Source: an uncultured Pelagibacteraceae bacterium (GTDB lineage Bacteria > Pseudomonadota > Alphaproteobacteria > Pelagibacterales > Pelagibacteraceae). Taken from it: a DNA stretch of 43,398 nucleotides. This document shows, one piece after another, positions 1 to 8,194 of the stretch. The stretch lies in the NCBI GenBank assembly GCA_902592285.1, contig CACJED010000005.1, positions 1-43,398 of the forward strand, given 5' to 3'. The translations under genes and the position numbers were made by a program. The notes under the pieces are model-generated. The model made no database searches and was not told the origin of the DNA. It saw nothing but the letters and a program-made list of their open reading frames with translations. Position 1 is the stretch's first letter. Every line of letters begins with the position of its first letter.

Positions 1-60
1 TAAAAAAATAAATAAAAAAATTACTAATAAAAAAATAAAATATTTTGCTTCTTTAATCAT
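1..60 (-). CDS. N-terminus of probable SPOR-domain cell-envelope protein (partial)
   Basis: The first 20 codons of a gene that runs off the left edge. The start ATG shares one base with the argS stop (TGATG on the minus strand), so the two are translationally coupled. The visible peptide begins MIKEAKYFIF and continues as a run of Leu, Ile, Val and Phe, which looks like an N-terminal membrane anchor. In many alphaproteobacteria the gene directly after dgt-argS encodes a membrane-anchored SPOR (peptidoglycan-binding) protein. That identity is inferred from gene order only; what is seen is a start codon and a hydrophobic segment. Confidence 0.55.
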   Translation of the reverse strand, partial: MIKEAKYFIFLLVIFLFIFL

Positions 61-1793
61 CACATTTTTTCAGGAGATTCAACACCAATAATATCCATGC
101 CCATTTTTATTACATTTGAGATAGCTTTAAGAAAAATTAATTTTTCTTGAGATATTTTTTTTTGATCATTTATAAATCTTTTTTCAGGATTTTCTTTGCC
201 AAGATTCCAATATGAATGAAATTCAGATGCTAGTTCATATAAATATACAGGTATTCTATGTGGCTCTAGATTTGAGCTTGCAGTATCTATACATTTTGGC
301 CATTCAGAAATTTTTTTTAAAATTCTTATTTCATCACTAGAATATACTAAATTGATATTATCTAATTCAATTTTTGAATTTAAATTTTTTCCAGCATGTC
401 TATATACTGATGAAATTCTAGCATAACAATATTGAACATAGTATAATGGATTATCTTTGGATTTTTCTTTTACTGCATCAAAGTCAAAATCTAGCTCCAC
501 ATCACTGCTTCGATTTAGCATAATAAATCTAGTTGCATCTTTTCCTACTTCATTAATTAAATCATCAACTGTGATGTAATCACCTTTTCTTTTAGACATT
601 TTAAATGGTTTGTTATCTTTAATTAATTTTACAAGCTGACTAATTTTACAAATCAATTTATCTTTTTTACCTGATAAAGCTTCAACTGATGAAGAGATTC
701 TCTTAATGTAACCAGCATGATCTGCACCAAGTATATTTATTAAATAATCAAATTGACGATCAACTTTATTTTTATGATAAGCTACATCGCATGCAAAATA
801 AGTCCAAGCTCCATCTGATTTTTGTAATGCTCTGTCTTTATCATCACCGAAATCAGTAGATTTAAACAATAACTGTTCTCGTTCTACCCAGTTTTTATCG
901 TTTTCTCCCTCTGGAGCCTTAATTTTTCCTTTGTAGACAAACTTTTTTTTTTCTAAAAATTTAATTACATTTTCAACTTCATTGTTCAAAGCAATACTTT
1001 TTTCACTTATAAAATTATCATGATTTATACCAAGACTCTTGAGGTTTCTTTTAATTAAGAAGAGTGCCTGTTCAATAGATAAAGTTGTTAATTTGTCACT
1101 TATTTTATCATAATTATCAAAATTTATATCTGGATTATCTGAAAGTATATTTTTCGCAAAATCAATCAAGTAATCCCCTGGATATAAGTCAGAATTGTCT
1201 TGTGGAAATTTCTCATCAAATTTTAACTCCTTAATTCTAAAATAGACAGATTTAGTAAAATTTATAATCTGATTACCATAATCATTAACATAATATTCTT
1301 TGGTAACTTTATGTTTATTAAAAGTTAAGACATTAGAAATTACATCTCCCAAAATTGCTCCTCTACAGTGACCCACATGCAAAGGCCCTGTTGGATTAGC
1401 TGAAACAAATTCAACTAAATAATTATTTTTTTTCTCTTTCTCATTTATTCCAAATTTTTTATCATTATTAATAATTTCTTTTGTAAAATTTGACCAAAAA
1501 GACGGTTTAAATTTGATATTTATGAAACCAGGTTTAGCAATAGATATCGTATCAATTTGTTCATCAATATTTTTAATTTCATCTACAATTTTTTCTGCCA
1601 ATTGTATCGGAGATATTTTATTTACTTTTGATAAAACCATTGCAACATTTGTTGAAATATCACAATCAAATTTTGAAGGAGGAATTTCTGCATTAATACT
1701 ATTTAAAGTTTCTGGGACTACTAATTGATTTTTTTTATTTAAGTCAACAATAATTGATTTGATCTTATTTAAATATAGTTCAAAAATATTCAT
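60..1793 (-). CDS. argS: Arginyl-tRNA synthetase
   Basis: Cytoplasmic class I aminoacyl-tRNA synthetase that charges tRNA-Arg with arginine using ATP. The 577-residue length is normal for the bacterial family. The N-terminal domain typical of ArgS (about 1-110) precedes the class I signature: HVGH at 139-142 within ANPTGPLHVGHCRGA. A KMSKR-type loop (FKMSKRKGDYIT) lies near residue 400, and a C-terminal DALR anticodon-binding domain ends the protein. The start codon overlaps the end of dgt by 4 bases and the stop overlaps the next gene by one, placing it in a dgt-argS-SPOR operon. A tRNA-Arg substrate (anticodon TCT) is encoded at 28033-28109. Confidence 0.97.
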   Translation of the reverse strand: MNIFELYLNKIKSIIVDLNKKNQLVVPETLNSINAEIPPSKFDCDISTNVAMVLSKVNKISPIQLAEKIVDEIKNIDEQIDTISIAKPGFINIKFKPSFWSNFTKEIINNDKKFGINEKEKKNNYLVEFVSANPTGPLHVGHCRGAILGDVISNVLTFNKHKVTKEYYVNDYGNQIINFTKSVYFRIKELKFDEKFPQDNSDLYPGDYLIDFAKNILSDNPDINFDNYDKISDKLTTLSIEQALFLIKRNLKSLGINHDNFISEKSIALNNEVENVIKFLEKKKFVYKGKIKAPEGENDKNWVEREQLLFKSTDFGDDKDRALQKSDGAWTYFACDVAYHKNKVDRQFDYLINILGADHAGYIKRISSSVEALSGKKDKLICKISQLVKLIKDNKPFKMSKRKGDYITVDDLINEVGKDATRFIMLNRSSDVELDFDFDAVKEKSKDNPLYYVQYCYARISSVYRHAGKNLNSKIELDNINLVYSSDEIRILKKISEWPKCIDTASSNLEPHRIPVYLYELASEFHSYWNLGKENPEKRFINDQKKISQEKLIFLKAISNVIKMGMDIIGVESPEKM

Positions 1794-2908
1794 TTATTAT
1801 CGTTATAAAGGTTAATAGCATATCTATCTGTCATGCCAGATATAAAATCTGAAATAGCTCTATATTTGTCTTTAGTCAATTGCTCTTTAGTAAGAAATTT
1901 TCTAGGATTTAATTTAATTATCTTAAATAATTTCTTAATTATCATTTTGCCTCTTTGATTCTTGCTTAATACTGATTTATTATCGTACATACGATGCCTT
2001 AAAAAAGATTTTATTTCTTGTTCTGAATTTTCTATTTTATTTGAGAAAGAAACTATTGATTGATTTGATTTTATAATATCTTTTAATGATTTAATTTTAA
2101 ATTTCTTAATATTATTTTCTGTATTACTTAATAAATCTTTAATCATTATGTCTATTGAGTCTCTAATTATTTGATAAATAGCAATTTTATAATTCTTTTT
2201 ATTAATTTTTTTTTTATATTTTTTGTAAATATTTTTAAAAAAATCTAATTCTATCAACTCCTCAAGTTTAAATAAATTTGCTTTAATTCCATCTTGGATA
2301 TCGTGATTATTATAAGCAATATCATCTGATATAGCAGATATTTGAGCTTCTAACGAAGAGTAATTACTGAAATTAATCTTATTTTTAAAAATTTTTAATC
2401 CAATAAGTTTTTTTATTGCACTTAAATCATCAATAGGCCCATTGTGCTTCAAGAGACCGTCTAATGTTTCAATAGTTAAATTTAGTCCATCAAATTTAAA
2501 ATACTTATTCTCTAAAAACATTACTATTCTTAATGTCTGTAGATTATGATCAAAGCCACCATAGTTTTGCATACACTCATCTAGGGCATCTTCGCCTGCA
2601 TGACCAAATGGTGTATGTCCTAAATCATGAGCAAGACTTAATGTTTCAGCTAAATCTTCATTTAGTCTTAAGTACTTAGCAATTGATCTAGCTATTTGAG
2701 CAACTTCAATTGAGTGAGTAATTCTAGTTCTGAAGTGATCCCCTTCGGTGTTAACAAATACTTGGGTTTTATGCTTTAATCTTCTAAATGATGCGCTGTG
2801 AATTATACGATCTCTATCTCGCTGAAAAGGAGATCTATATTTTGAAATAACTTCTTTATTGAGTCTACCTTTGCTTTTAAATACGCCTAACAAAATGTCT
2901 TTTTTCAT
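1790..2908 (-). CDS. dgt: Deoxyguanosinetriphosphate triphosphohydrolase-like HD-domain protein
   Basis: dNTP triphosphohydrolase of the HD superfamily; family members cleave dGTP or other dNTPs to nucleoside plus triphosphate and so help control dNTP pools. The 372 residues match the shorter alphaproteobacterial 'dGTPase-like' type. The N-terminal part contains RSPFQRDRDRIIHSASFRRL and TRITHSIEVAQIARSI, then the HD metal motif in LAHDLGHTPFGHAGEDAL. The rest is Lys/Asn-rich helix, typical of this AT-rich genome. It overlaps argS by 4 bases and is divergent from erpA across a 50-base gap. The exact substrate cannot be read from the sequence. Confidence 0.93.
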   Translation of the reverse strand: MKKDILLGVFKSKGRLNKEVISKYRSPFQRDRDRIIHSASFRRLKHKTQVFVNTEGDHFRTRITHSIEVAQIARSIAKYLRLNEDLAETLSLAHDLGHTPFGHAGEDALDECMQNYGGFDHNLQTLRIVMFLENKYFKFDGLNLTIETLDGLLKHNGPIDDLSAIKKLIGLKIFKNKINFSNYSSLEAQISAISDDIAYNNHDIQDGIKANLFKLEELIELDFFKNIYKKYKKKINKKNYKIAIYQIIRDSIDIMIKDLLSNTENNIKKFKIKSLKDIIKSNQSIVSFSNKIENSEQEIKSFLRHRMYDNKSVLSKNQRGKMIIKKLFKIIKLNPRKFLTKEQLTKDKYRAISDFISGMTDRYAINLYNDNK

Positions 2909-2928
2909 CCTTTAATTTAAATAATTAA

Positions 2929-2946
2929 GTATTATATTAGTAATAC
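2929..2946. promoter_or_regulatory. Inverted repeat in dgt/erpA divergent promoter region
   Basis: The 50-base gap between divergent dgt and erpA contains a perfect 6+6 bp inverted repeat, GTATTA and TAATAC, separated by 6 bases. It begins 20 bp beyond the dgt start codon and ends 12 bp before the erpA start. It could be an operator or part of overlapping -10 elements. In sequence this AT-rich a 6-bp repeat can arise by chance, so only position and symmetry support it. Confidence 0.25.
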
Positions 2947-2958
2947 CAGTGTTCAGAC

Positions 2959-3276
2959 ATGATTAAAGAAATTAAATTTACGGATAAAGCTTTAAAACAA
3001 ATAGATAATTTGTTGTCCAAAAAAGATAAAGGATCATTCTTTAGAATCGCAATTAAAGGTGGAGGTTGCTCTGGTTTTCAATACGAATTTACTTTTGATA
3101 AATCAAAACAAAAAGATGATTTAAATTATCAAAATATTTTGATTGATAAAACTTCAGCTGATTTGCTTAAAGGAGCTGAAGTTGATTACGTATCTGAGTT
3201 AATTGGTGCACAATTCAAAATATCCAATCCACAAACCAAATCTTCTTGTGGTTGTGGAGTTTCTTTCTCACTTTAA
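2959..3276 (+). CDS. erpA: Iron-sulfur cluster insertion protein, HesB/IscA/ErpA family
   Basis: A-type carrier that delivers Fe-S clusters to apo-enzymes. At 105 residues it is full length for the family. The three conserved cysteines are visible: one in GGGCSGFQYEF (about residue 39) and the pair in SSCGCGVSF near the C-terminus. ErpA is chosen over IscA or SufA because of its place opposite dgt, the usual alphaproteobacterial context; the paralogues cannot be separated on motifs alone. Likely clients encoded in the window include lipoyl synthase (36617-37549) and dihydroxy-acid dehydratase (17574-19292). The TAA stop overlaps the xthA ATG by one base (TAATG). Confidence 0.93.
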   Translation: MIKEIKFTDKALKQIDNLLSKKDKGSFFRIAIKGGGCSGFQYEFTFDKSKQKDDLNYQNILIDKTSADLLKGAEVDYVSELIGAQFKISNPQTKSSCGCGVSFSL

Positions 3277-4052
3277 TGCTCATTTCATCTTGGAATGTAA
3301 ATTCAGTACGCGCTCGTATTGAAAATATCAAAAGTTACCTTCTTAAATATAAACCAGATATATTAATGATGCAGGAAATTAAGACAGAAGATGTTAATTT
3401 TCCTTATGAAGATTTTTCCTCAATGGATTACGAAAGTCATGTGTTTGGCCAAAAGAGTTACAATGGTGTTGCAATTATATCAAAGGGAAAGTTAAAAAAT
3501 ATAAAGACAGACTTGATTAAAGATAAACTAAAACAATCAAGAATAATTTCTGCTGAAATTGAGTATAGAAAGAAGGTTGTCCAATTAATAAATATATACA
3601 CACCTAATGGAAATCCCGTTGATACAGAAAAATATGATTATAAAAAGAAATGGATGGACCAATTAATAAAACAATTAAAAACATTATCTAAAAAAAATTC
3701 TAATATAATTCTAGCTGGTGATTTCAATGTTATTCCATCTGCAGAAGATGTTTATAATGTAAAAAATTTTGAGGATGACGCTTTATATAGATTAGAGATA
3801 AGAAAAAAATTTAGAGAAATGCTTAATCTAGGTTTAAATGATGTTTATAGACATTTTAACGAAACAAAAGAAGGTTATACTTATTGGGATTATATGAGAG
3901 GAGCATGGCAAAAAAATAACGGTATGAGAATAGATCACTTCTTAGTATCAAATTCTTTAATCGATCAAATTAAATCTATAAATATAAACAAAGACCCAAG
4001 AGGAAGAGAAAAACCCTCTGACCACACTCCAATTGAAATTAAATTAGCTTAA
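3276..4052 (+). CDS. xthA: Exodeoxyribonuclease III (AP endonuclease)
   Basis: Mg-dependent endonuclease/exonuclease/phosphatase-fold enzyme for base excision repair at abasic sites and 3'-blocked ends. The start is set at the ATG at 3276, which overlaps the erpA stop by one base; an in-frame ATG at 3246 would add ten residues lying inside erpA, and the family normally begins at the strand that reads ISSWNVNSVRAR. The product is then 258 residues, normal for XthA. Motifs: MQEIKTED (metal Glu), LINIYTPNG, LAGDFNVIPSAEDV (Asp/Asn), RIDHFLVS and SDHTPIEI (catalytic Asp-His). The 3' end overlaps the convergent dehydrogenase gene by 9 bases. Confidence 0.96.
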   Translation: MLISSWNVNSVRARIENIKSYLLKYKPDILMMQEIKTEDVNFPYEDFSSMDYESHVFGQKSYNGVAIISKGKLKNIKTDLIKDKLKQSRIISAEIEYRKKVVQLINIYTPNGNPVDTEKYDYKKKWMDQLIKQLKTLSKKNSNIILAGDFNVIPSAEDVYNVKNFEDDALYRLEIRKKFREMLNLGLNDVYRHFNETKEGYTYWDYMRGAWQKNNGMRIDHFLVSNSLIDQIKSININKDPRGREKPSDHTPIEIKLA

Positions 4053-5042
4053 CGATTTTATTTTATCAACTAACTCCTCGTTAATATTACGAGGACCTTT
4101 GTCTTGTCTGTTTTTATGTCTTCTTTCACCAGGCAATCTAACTTCGCCCATTGATTTCATTTTATTAAAGAAATCATCAGCATGTTTCTGCCAGTTTGTT
4201 CCTGAAGTTTTATCTGGTGATATAGCCAAAATAAATTCACCTCCACTTGGTGGACCACCATCATTATTATCTTTAGCAGCTGTTTCAAAACTAAAATTAT
4301 CACCAACTAATGCTCCAGCCATCAATTCAACCATCATCGCTATTGCAGATCCTTTGTAACCTCCAAAAGGTAATAATACACCTCCATCAGCTATTTCTCC
4401 TGGATCAATAGTTTCTTTGCCTTCTTTTGTTAAACCAGTACCAAGAGGAACTTTGTGCCCTTCTCTTTTAGCAACTTGAACTTCACCCATAGCCATTGAT
4501 GCAGTTGCCATATCATATACCACTGGAGTTTTTCCAGGTCTCGGCCACGCAAACGAGATAGGATTTGTTCCAAATAATGGTTTTATCGCTCCAGCAGGTG
4601 CTACTGCAGGCTTGTATGATGTGCAAGCAAAAGCAACTAAACCCTCTTCTGCTAATTTTTCTGTCTCAGGCCACATCGCTGCCATATGATGAGAATTGTT
4701 AATCGCAAGTACTGCAACACCATTTTCTTTTGCTGCTTTAGCTAGCTCAGGCAATCCTTTATTTAAAACAACAGGCGCTAAACAATTATTACCTTTAATT
4801 TTTATGACTGATGGTGAAATTTTTATGACCTCTGGCTTTCCTTTACCATTAATTTTACCACTTTTTAATCCACTTACATAGGCAGGCAATCTAAATAAAC
4901 CATGAGATAATGACCCATCACGCTCAGCATTTCTAATTAAATCTGACAGAATAGATGCTGTTTCATCATCACATCCATTGGCTAATAAAGTCTTCTTTGC
5001 TAAATCAAATATTTCATCTAATGAAAGGGATACTGTACTCAT
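4044..5042 (-). CDS. Malate/L-lactate dehydrogenase family (Ldh2) NAD(P)H oxidoreductase
   Basis: Member of the type 2 malate/lactate dehydrogenase family, whose enzymes include malate, lactate and ureidoglycolate dehydrogenases and delta1-piperideine-2-carboxylate reductase. The 332 residues are full length. Family landmarks: AERDGSLSHGLFRLPAYV in the N-terminal third, the NNSHHMAAMWPETEKLAE segment with the conserved histidine, the GTNPISFAWPRP substrate-loop motif, and the glycine-rich GVLLPFGGYKGSAIAMMVEL near residue 230. The substrate cannot be deduced; a reductase acting on a 2-oxo or cyclic imino acid would suit this organism. It is flanked by convergent xthA (9-base overlap) and upstream znuA, with no clear functional partner. 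Confidence 0.88.
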   Translation of the reverse strand: MSTVSLSLDEIFDLAKKTLLANGCDDETASILSDLIRNAERDGSLSHGLFRLPAYVSGLKSGKINGKGKPEVIKISPSVIKIKGNNCLAPVVLNKGLPELAKAAKENGVAVLAINNSHHMAAMWPETEKLAEEGLVAFACTSYKPAVAPAGAIKPLFGTNPISFAWPRPGKTPVVYDMATASMAMGEVQVAKREGHKVPLGTGLTKEGKETIDPGEIADGGVLLPFGGYKGSAIAMMVELMAGALVGDNFSFETAAKDNNDGGPPSGGEFILAISPDKTSGTNWQKHADDFFNKMKSMGEVRLPGERRHKNRQDKGPRNINEELVDKIKSLS

Positions 5043-5084
5043 CCCTTTATTAGATATTATTTATGATAAAATATCAATTTTAAA

Positions 5085-6146
5085 TTAACAGCCTTTAAAA
5101 GATTTTGACATGTTGCTAATTAAATCAAAATATAAATCTTTACCTGAATTAAGTGTAGCTCCTAATGGATCTATAACACCCGTGCTAATATTCATATCTT
5201 TTGCAACTGCATTAATTATATCAGGATTAAATTGAGGTTCAGAAAATACACAACTTACTTTGTCATGTTCAATTATTTCTCTAATTTCTGCTAATTGTTC
5301 TGCTCCAGGCATAACATCTGTATTAACAGTGAAAGCACCTAATACATTTACATCAAACCTTTTTTCAAAATATTGATAGGCATCATGGAAAACGATTGAT
5401 TTAAAATCTTTGTTTAATTCAGATTTCACTTTTTTAGTTAGTTTATCTAAATCATTATGTGCTTTCTTTAAATTAGCTTTGTATTTAGTAGCATTTTTTT
5501 GATCATTTTCGATCAAGTGTTCTGCCATTTCGCTCAAAATCACTTTTGCATTCATTGGGTCTAACCAAATATGAGGATCATACTCTCCATGAGCATGCCC
5601 TTCATGTCCGTGCTCATCATGACCATGATCATCATGGTCGTCCTCTTTATGACCTTCTTTATCATGATCGTGATCATCATGGTCATCCTCTTTATGACCT
5701 TCTTTATCATGATCGTGATCATCATGGTCGTCCTCTTTTTTAGCTTGATCATCGTGTCCATGATCGTCATGTTCATCAAATATGTTTCTTTCTCTAAATT
5801 TTAATTTTGTTAACCCTTTAATTTCTAATAATTCAATCTTTTCAGCTTTTTTAGCTATTGAATTTAATGGTTTCTCTAAAAAATTTTCCAGATCTTCACC
5901 AACCCAAAATATTAAATCAGCTTCTTGTAGCATTTTCGCATGTGAGGGTTTTAAAGCAAATCCATGAGGAGAAGCATATCCATCTACAATAATATCTGGT
6001 TTAGCTACTCCATCCATTAAATAACTTGCTAATGAATGAATTGGTTTAATTGAAGTAACTACTTTAATTTCAGCATTTGCTGGTACAAAAATAGTTAAGA
6101 ATGATAGTATTGATAAGATAAATGGTAATTTTTTAATGTTTTTCAT
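5085..6146 (-). CDS. znuA: Zinc ABC transporter periplasmic binding protein ZnuA
   Basis: Periplasmic cluster A-I solute-binding protein that captures Zn2+ for ZnuBC. I place the start at 6146 (MKNIKKLPF), giving 353 residues and a proper signal peptide ending near VPANA. An upstream in-frame ATG at 6197 would add 17 residues made of the Zur-operator sequence, so it is unlikely. After the N-terminal lobe with conserved HGFALKPS (first His ligand region), about residues 128-185 form a His/Asp/Glu-rich loop of 15-residue tandem repeats (EDDHDDHDHDKEGHK), followed by the Zn-site motif HIWLDPMNAK. VFHDAYQYF and FSEPQFNP follow. The protein ends in Cys, as expected for the family's C-terminal disulfide. 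Confidence 0.95.
   Translation of the reverse strand: MKNIKKLPFILSILSFLTIFVPANAEIKVVTSIKPIHSLASYLMDGVAKPDIIVDGYASPHGFALKPSHAKMLQEADLIFWVGEDLENFLEKPLNSIAKKAEKIELLEIKGLTKLKFRERNIFDEHDDHGHDDQAKKEDDHDDHDHDKEGHKEDDHDDHDHDKEGHKEDDHDDHGHDEHGHEGHAHGEYDPHIWLDPMNAKVILSEMAEHLIENDQKNATKYKANLKKAHNDLDKLTKKVKSELNKDFKSIVFHDAYQYFEKRFDVNVLGAFTVNTDVMPGAEQLAEIREIIEHDKVSCVFSEPQFNPDIINAVAKDMNISTGVIDPLGATLNSGKDLYFDLISNMSKSFKGC
5631..5738 (-). repeat. 45-bp tandem repeat, 2.4 copies, coding His-rich loop of ZnuA
   Basis: Two full near-identical 45-bp units (5631-5675 and 5676-5720) and an 18-base partial third (5721-5738) lie in frame inside znuA. Each codes for 15 residues rich in Asp and His. The two full units differ at one position (the cgtcc/catcc step). 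As 45 is a multiple of three, copy-number change lengthens or shortens the metal-binding loop without breaking the frame. The long open frames on the opposite strand here are by-products of the repeat. Confidence 0.9.
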
Positions 6147-6163
6147 ATGTTGTATATTTAAAT

Positions 6164-6178
6164 TGTTATAATATAACA
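6164..6178. promoter_or_regulatory. Putative Zur operator 1 (znuA-proximal)
   Basis: TGTTATAATATAACA is a perfect 15-bp palindrome (7+1+7) identical to the core of the enterobacterial Zur box TGTTATANTATAACA. It begins 18 bp upstream of the chosen znuA start, between znuA and znuC. The plus-strand copy contains TATAAT, so a bound Zur dimer would cover a -10 element. The cognate regulator gene zur is at 7783-8181 in the divergent operon. Confidence 0.82.
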
Positions 6179-6181
6179 CTC

Positions 6182-6196
6182 TGTAATAATATAACA
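6182..6196. promoter_or_regulatory. Putative Zur operator 2 (znuC-proximal)
   Basis: TGTAATAATATAACA matches the first Zur palindrome with one substitution in the left arm. Its centre is 18 bp from that of the first site, and it ends 20 bp before the znuC start. The two sites lie almost symmetrically in the divergent promoter region, one nearer each gene, as expected for joint repression of znuA and znuCB-zur when zinc is sufficient. Confidence 0.72.
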
Positions 6197-6216
6197 TGTA
6201 TTAGTCAAGGAATAAA

Positions 6217-6963
6217 ATGAGCTCAGACCAAAATATACTTGTGAAGTTAAATAAAGCTGGTTTTAATTTAAATAACAAATGGCTTGTGAAAGGAGTATCT
6301 CTTCAAGTTGAAAAAGGTAAAATAGTTACTCTTATTGGTCCAAATGGATCAGGTAAAAGCACAACAGCTAAAATTGCTCTAGGTATTTACAAAAAAATCG
6401 ATGGTTCAGTTGAAAAATACACTAATAAAGTTGGGTATGTTCCTCAGAAAATTTCAATAGATTGGACATTGCCACTAAGAGTAAATGATTTCATGGTGTT
6501 AACTGAAAGTCTTAATAAGGAAACAATCGATGAAGCTTTGTCACTGACTAGTGTTATACATCTTAAAGATAAAAATCTAGGTGACTTATCTGGTGGAGAA
6601 TTTCAAAGAGTATTACTTGCAAGAGCTATTTCAAAAAAACCAGAACTATTAGTTCTTGATGAACCGGTGCAAGGAGTAGATTTTACTGGTGAGATTGCTC
6701 TTTACGAACTAATCAAAAAAATTTCAGATGAGCTGAATTGCGGAATTTTACTAATTTCTCACGACTTACATACGGTAATGAGTGCTACTGATCATGTTGT
6801 TTGTTTAAATGGTCATGTCTGTTGCTCAGGTTCTCCTATAGAAGTAGCAAAAAATAATGAATATAAAGCTTTGTTTGGTGAACAAGCTTCTCAAATTTTA
6901 TCAAGATATGAACATAGACACGATCATATCCACACTAGTGAAGGTGAGATAAAGAAGAATTAA
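6217..6963 (+). CDS. znuC: Zinc ABC transporter ATP-binding protein ZnuC
   Basis: Cytoplasmic ATPase of the ZnuABC zinc importer. The 248 residues include Walker A GPNGSGKST, the Q-loop region VGYVPQKISIDW, the signature LSGGEFQRVLLARA, Walker B LLVLDEPVQGVD and the switch His in LLISHDLHTV. The C-terminus carries a short His-rich tail (YEHRHDHIHTSEG) that may bind zinc, a common ZnuC trait. It starts 20 bp after the second Zur-like palindrome and its stop is directly followed by the znuB ATG, with no spacer. It probably forms an operon with znuB and zur. Confidence 0.96.
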   Translation: MSSDQNILVKLNKAGFNLNNKWLVKGVSLQVEKGKIVTLIGPNGSGKSTTAKIALGIYKKIDGSVEKYTNKVGYVPQKISIDWTLPLRVNDFMVLTESLNKETIDEALSLTSVIHLKDKNLGDLSGGEFQRVLLARAISKKPELLVLDEPVQGVDFTGEIALYELIKKISDELNCGILLISHDLHTVMSATDHVVCLNGHVCCSGSPIEVAKNNEYKALFGEQASQILSRYEHRHDHIHTSEGEIKKN

Positions 6964-7767
6964 ATGTTAGATGATTTTTTTATAAGAGCTTTAATAGCAG
7001 GTATTGGTGTTGCCATAGTTACAGGTCCTCTTGGATGTTTTGTTGTTTGGAGAAGGTTATCTTATTTTGGAGATACACTAGCCCACTCTGCATTACTTGG
7101 TGTCACTCTAGCTTATTCAATGGAATTTAATATAGCATTTTCAGTATTTATAATTTCATCCTTAATAGCTTTAACATTAATACAACTACAAAAAAGAACC
7201 AATCTACCAGGTGATGCTTTGCTTGGTCTTTTGGCTCACTCATCACTAGCTGTAGGACTGGTAGTTATAGGTTTTTTATCGTTTATTAGATTTGATATTA
7301 TGGGATTATTATTTGGAGATATATTGGCAGTTACTGTTGATGATCTTTTAATAATTTGGATTGGAGGGGCATTAATCCTCTTAGTTTTAAAATTAATTTG
7401 GAAACCTTTGTTTGCATCAACAGTTAATTATGAATTAGCAGAAGCTGAAGGATTAAATCCAGATCGTGCAAAAGCAATATTTACAATCTTGATGGCTGCA
7501 ATCATTGCGATTTCAATAAAGATGGTTGGTTTATTATTAATTACTGGAATGTTAATTATACCAGCTGCAATGGCTAGAAATATTTCATCAAGTCCTCAGA
7601 AAATGGTGATATATTCAATTATTGGTGGATTATTATCTGTGATTTTAGGATTATTTTCTTCATTAGAATTTAATACTGCATCAGGGCCTTCGATAATAGC
7701 TGCTTCTTTGTTCTTATTTATCTTATCTTTATTAAATATAAAACAATCGATTAAATTGAAAAATTAA
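6964..7767 (+). CDS. znuB: Zinc ABC transporter permease ZnuB
   Basis: Inner-membrane permease of the ABC-3 (manganese/zinc/iron chelate) family. The 267 residues form about eight or nine hydrophobic segments. Family motifs include GPLGCFVVWRRLSYFGDTLAHSALLG near the N-terminus and AEAEGLNPDRAK in the cytoplasmic loop, followed by VGLLLITGMLIIPAA. The gene begins immediately after the znuC stop and is followed after 15 bases by zur. It should form the channel for zinc delivered by ZnuA. Confidence 0.95.
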   Translation: MLDDFFIRALIAGIGVAIVTGPLGCFVVWRRLSYFGDTLAHSALLGVTLAYSMEFNIAFSVFIISSLIALTLIQLQKRTNLPGDALLGLLAHSSLAVGLVVIGFLSFIRFDIMGLLFGDILAVTVDDLLIIWIGGALILLVLKLIWKPLFASTVNYELAEAEGLNPDRAKAIFTILMAAIIAISIKMVGLLLITGMLIIPAAMARNISSSPQKMVIYSIIGGLLSVILGLFSSLEFNTASGPSIIAASLFLFILSLLNIKQSIKLKN

Positions 7768-7782
7768 TGAGGAATCAGTAAA

Positions 7783-8181
7783 GTGAATAAAATGCAAAAT
7801 CTTTCAAAAAATCAGCAAATTATTTTTGATTTAATCGATAAATCAAATGAACCAATGAAGGCTTATGCGATACTTTTTAATGTTCAAAAAAAAGGTATCA
7901 AAGCTCCATTACAGGTTTATCGAGCATTAGATAAGTTAGTTGAAATAGGAAAAATTCATAAAATTGAAAGTAGAAACGCTTTTATTGCATGTCAAAATTC
8001 AAGTTGTCAGGTGTCAAAAGCTACTGCTTTTTCTATATGCGAAAGCTGTGAAAAGGTAACAGAAATTAATAATTCCAGTCTTTCAAAGTATCTATCAAAT
8101 TTTAAAGATAGAGCTGGTATGAAATATAGTAAATATAATCTTGAATTTTTTGGTTTATGCAAAAAATGTATAACTAAATAA
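7783..8181 (+). CDS. zur: Zinc uptake regulator Zur (Fur family)
   Basis: Fur-family Zn-sensing repressor of 132 residues. The N-terminal winged helix (AYAILFNVQKKGIKAPLQVYRALDKLVEIGKIHKI) is followed by a dimerisation domain with three cysteine pairs: CQNSSC, CESC and CKKC; such Cys motifs form the structural zinc site in Fur proteins. I use the GTG at 7783 because GAGG lies about 10 bases upstream; an ATG three codons later (7792) is possible but would be far from that site. Its position as last gene of znuCB-zur and the Zur-like palindromes upstream identify it as Zur rather than Fur, and imply autoregulation. Confidence 0.92.
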   Translation: MNKMQNLSKNQQIIFDLIDKSNEPMKAYAILFNVQKKGIKAPLQVYRALDKLVEIGKIHKIESRNAFIACQNSSCQVSKATAFSICESCEKVTEINNSSLSKYLSNFKDRAGMKYSKYNLEFFGLCKKCITK

Positions 8182-8194
8182 ATTTAAATTATTA

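Noticed and set aside
3246..3275. Longer XthA start inside erpA
   Set aside because: The ten extra residues translate erpA's Cys-Gly-Cys coding region in another frame; the coupled ATG at 3276 fits the family start.
5546..5804. Several overlapping open frames, both strands, opposite and within the His-rich part of znuA
   Set aside because: They arise from the low-complexity 45-bp repeats; products are Met/Ile or His/Arg repeats without start-site signals, and znuA is a clear real gene.
6147..6197. Upstream in-frame ATG that would lengthen ZnuA by 17 residues
   Set aside because: The added codons coincide with the Zur-like palindromes, and the signal peptide begins properly at 6146.
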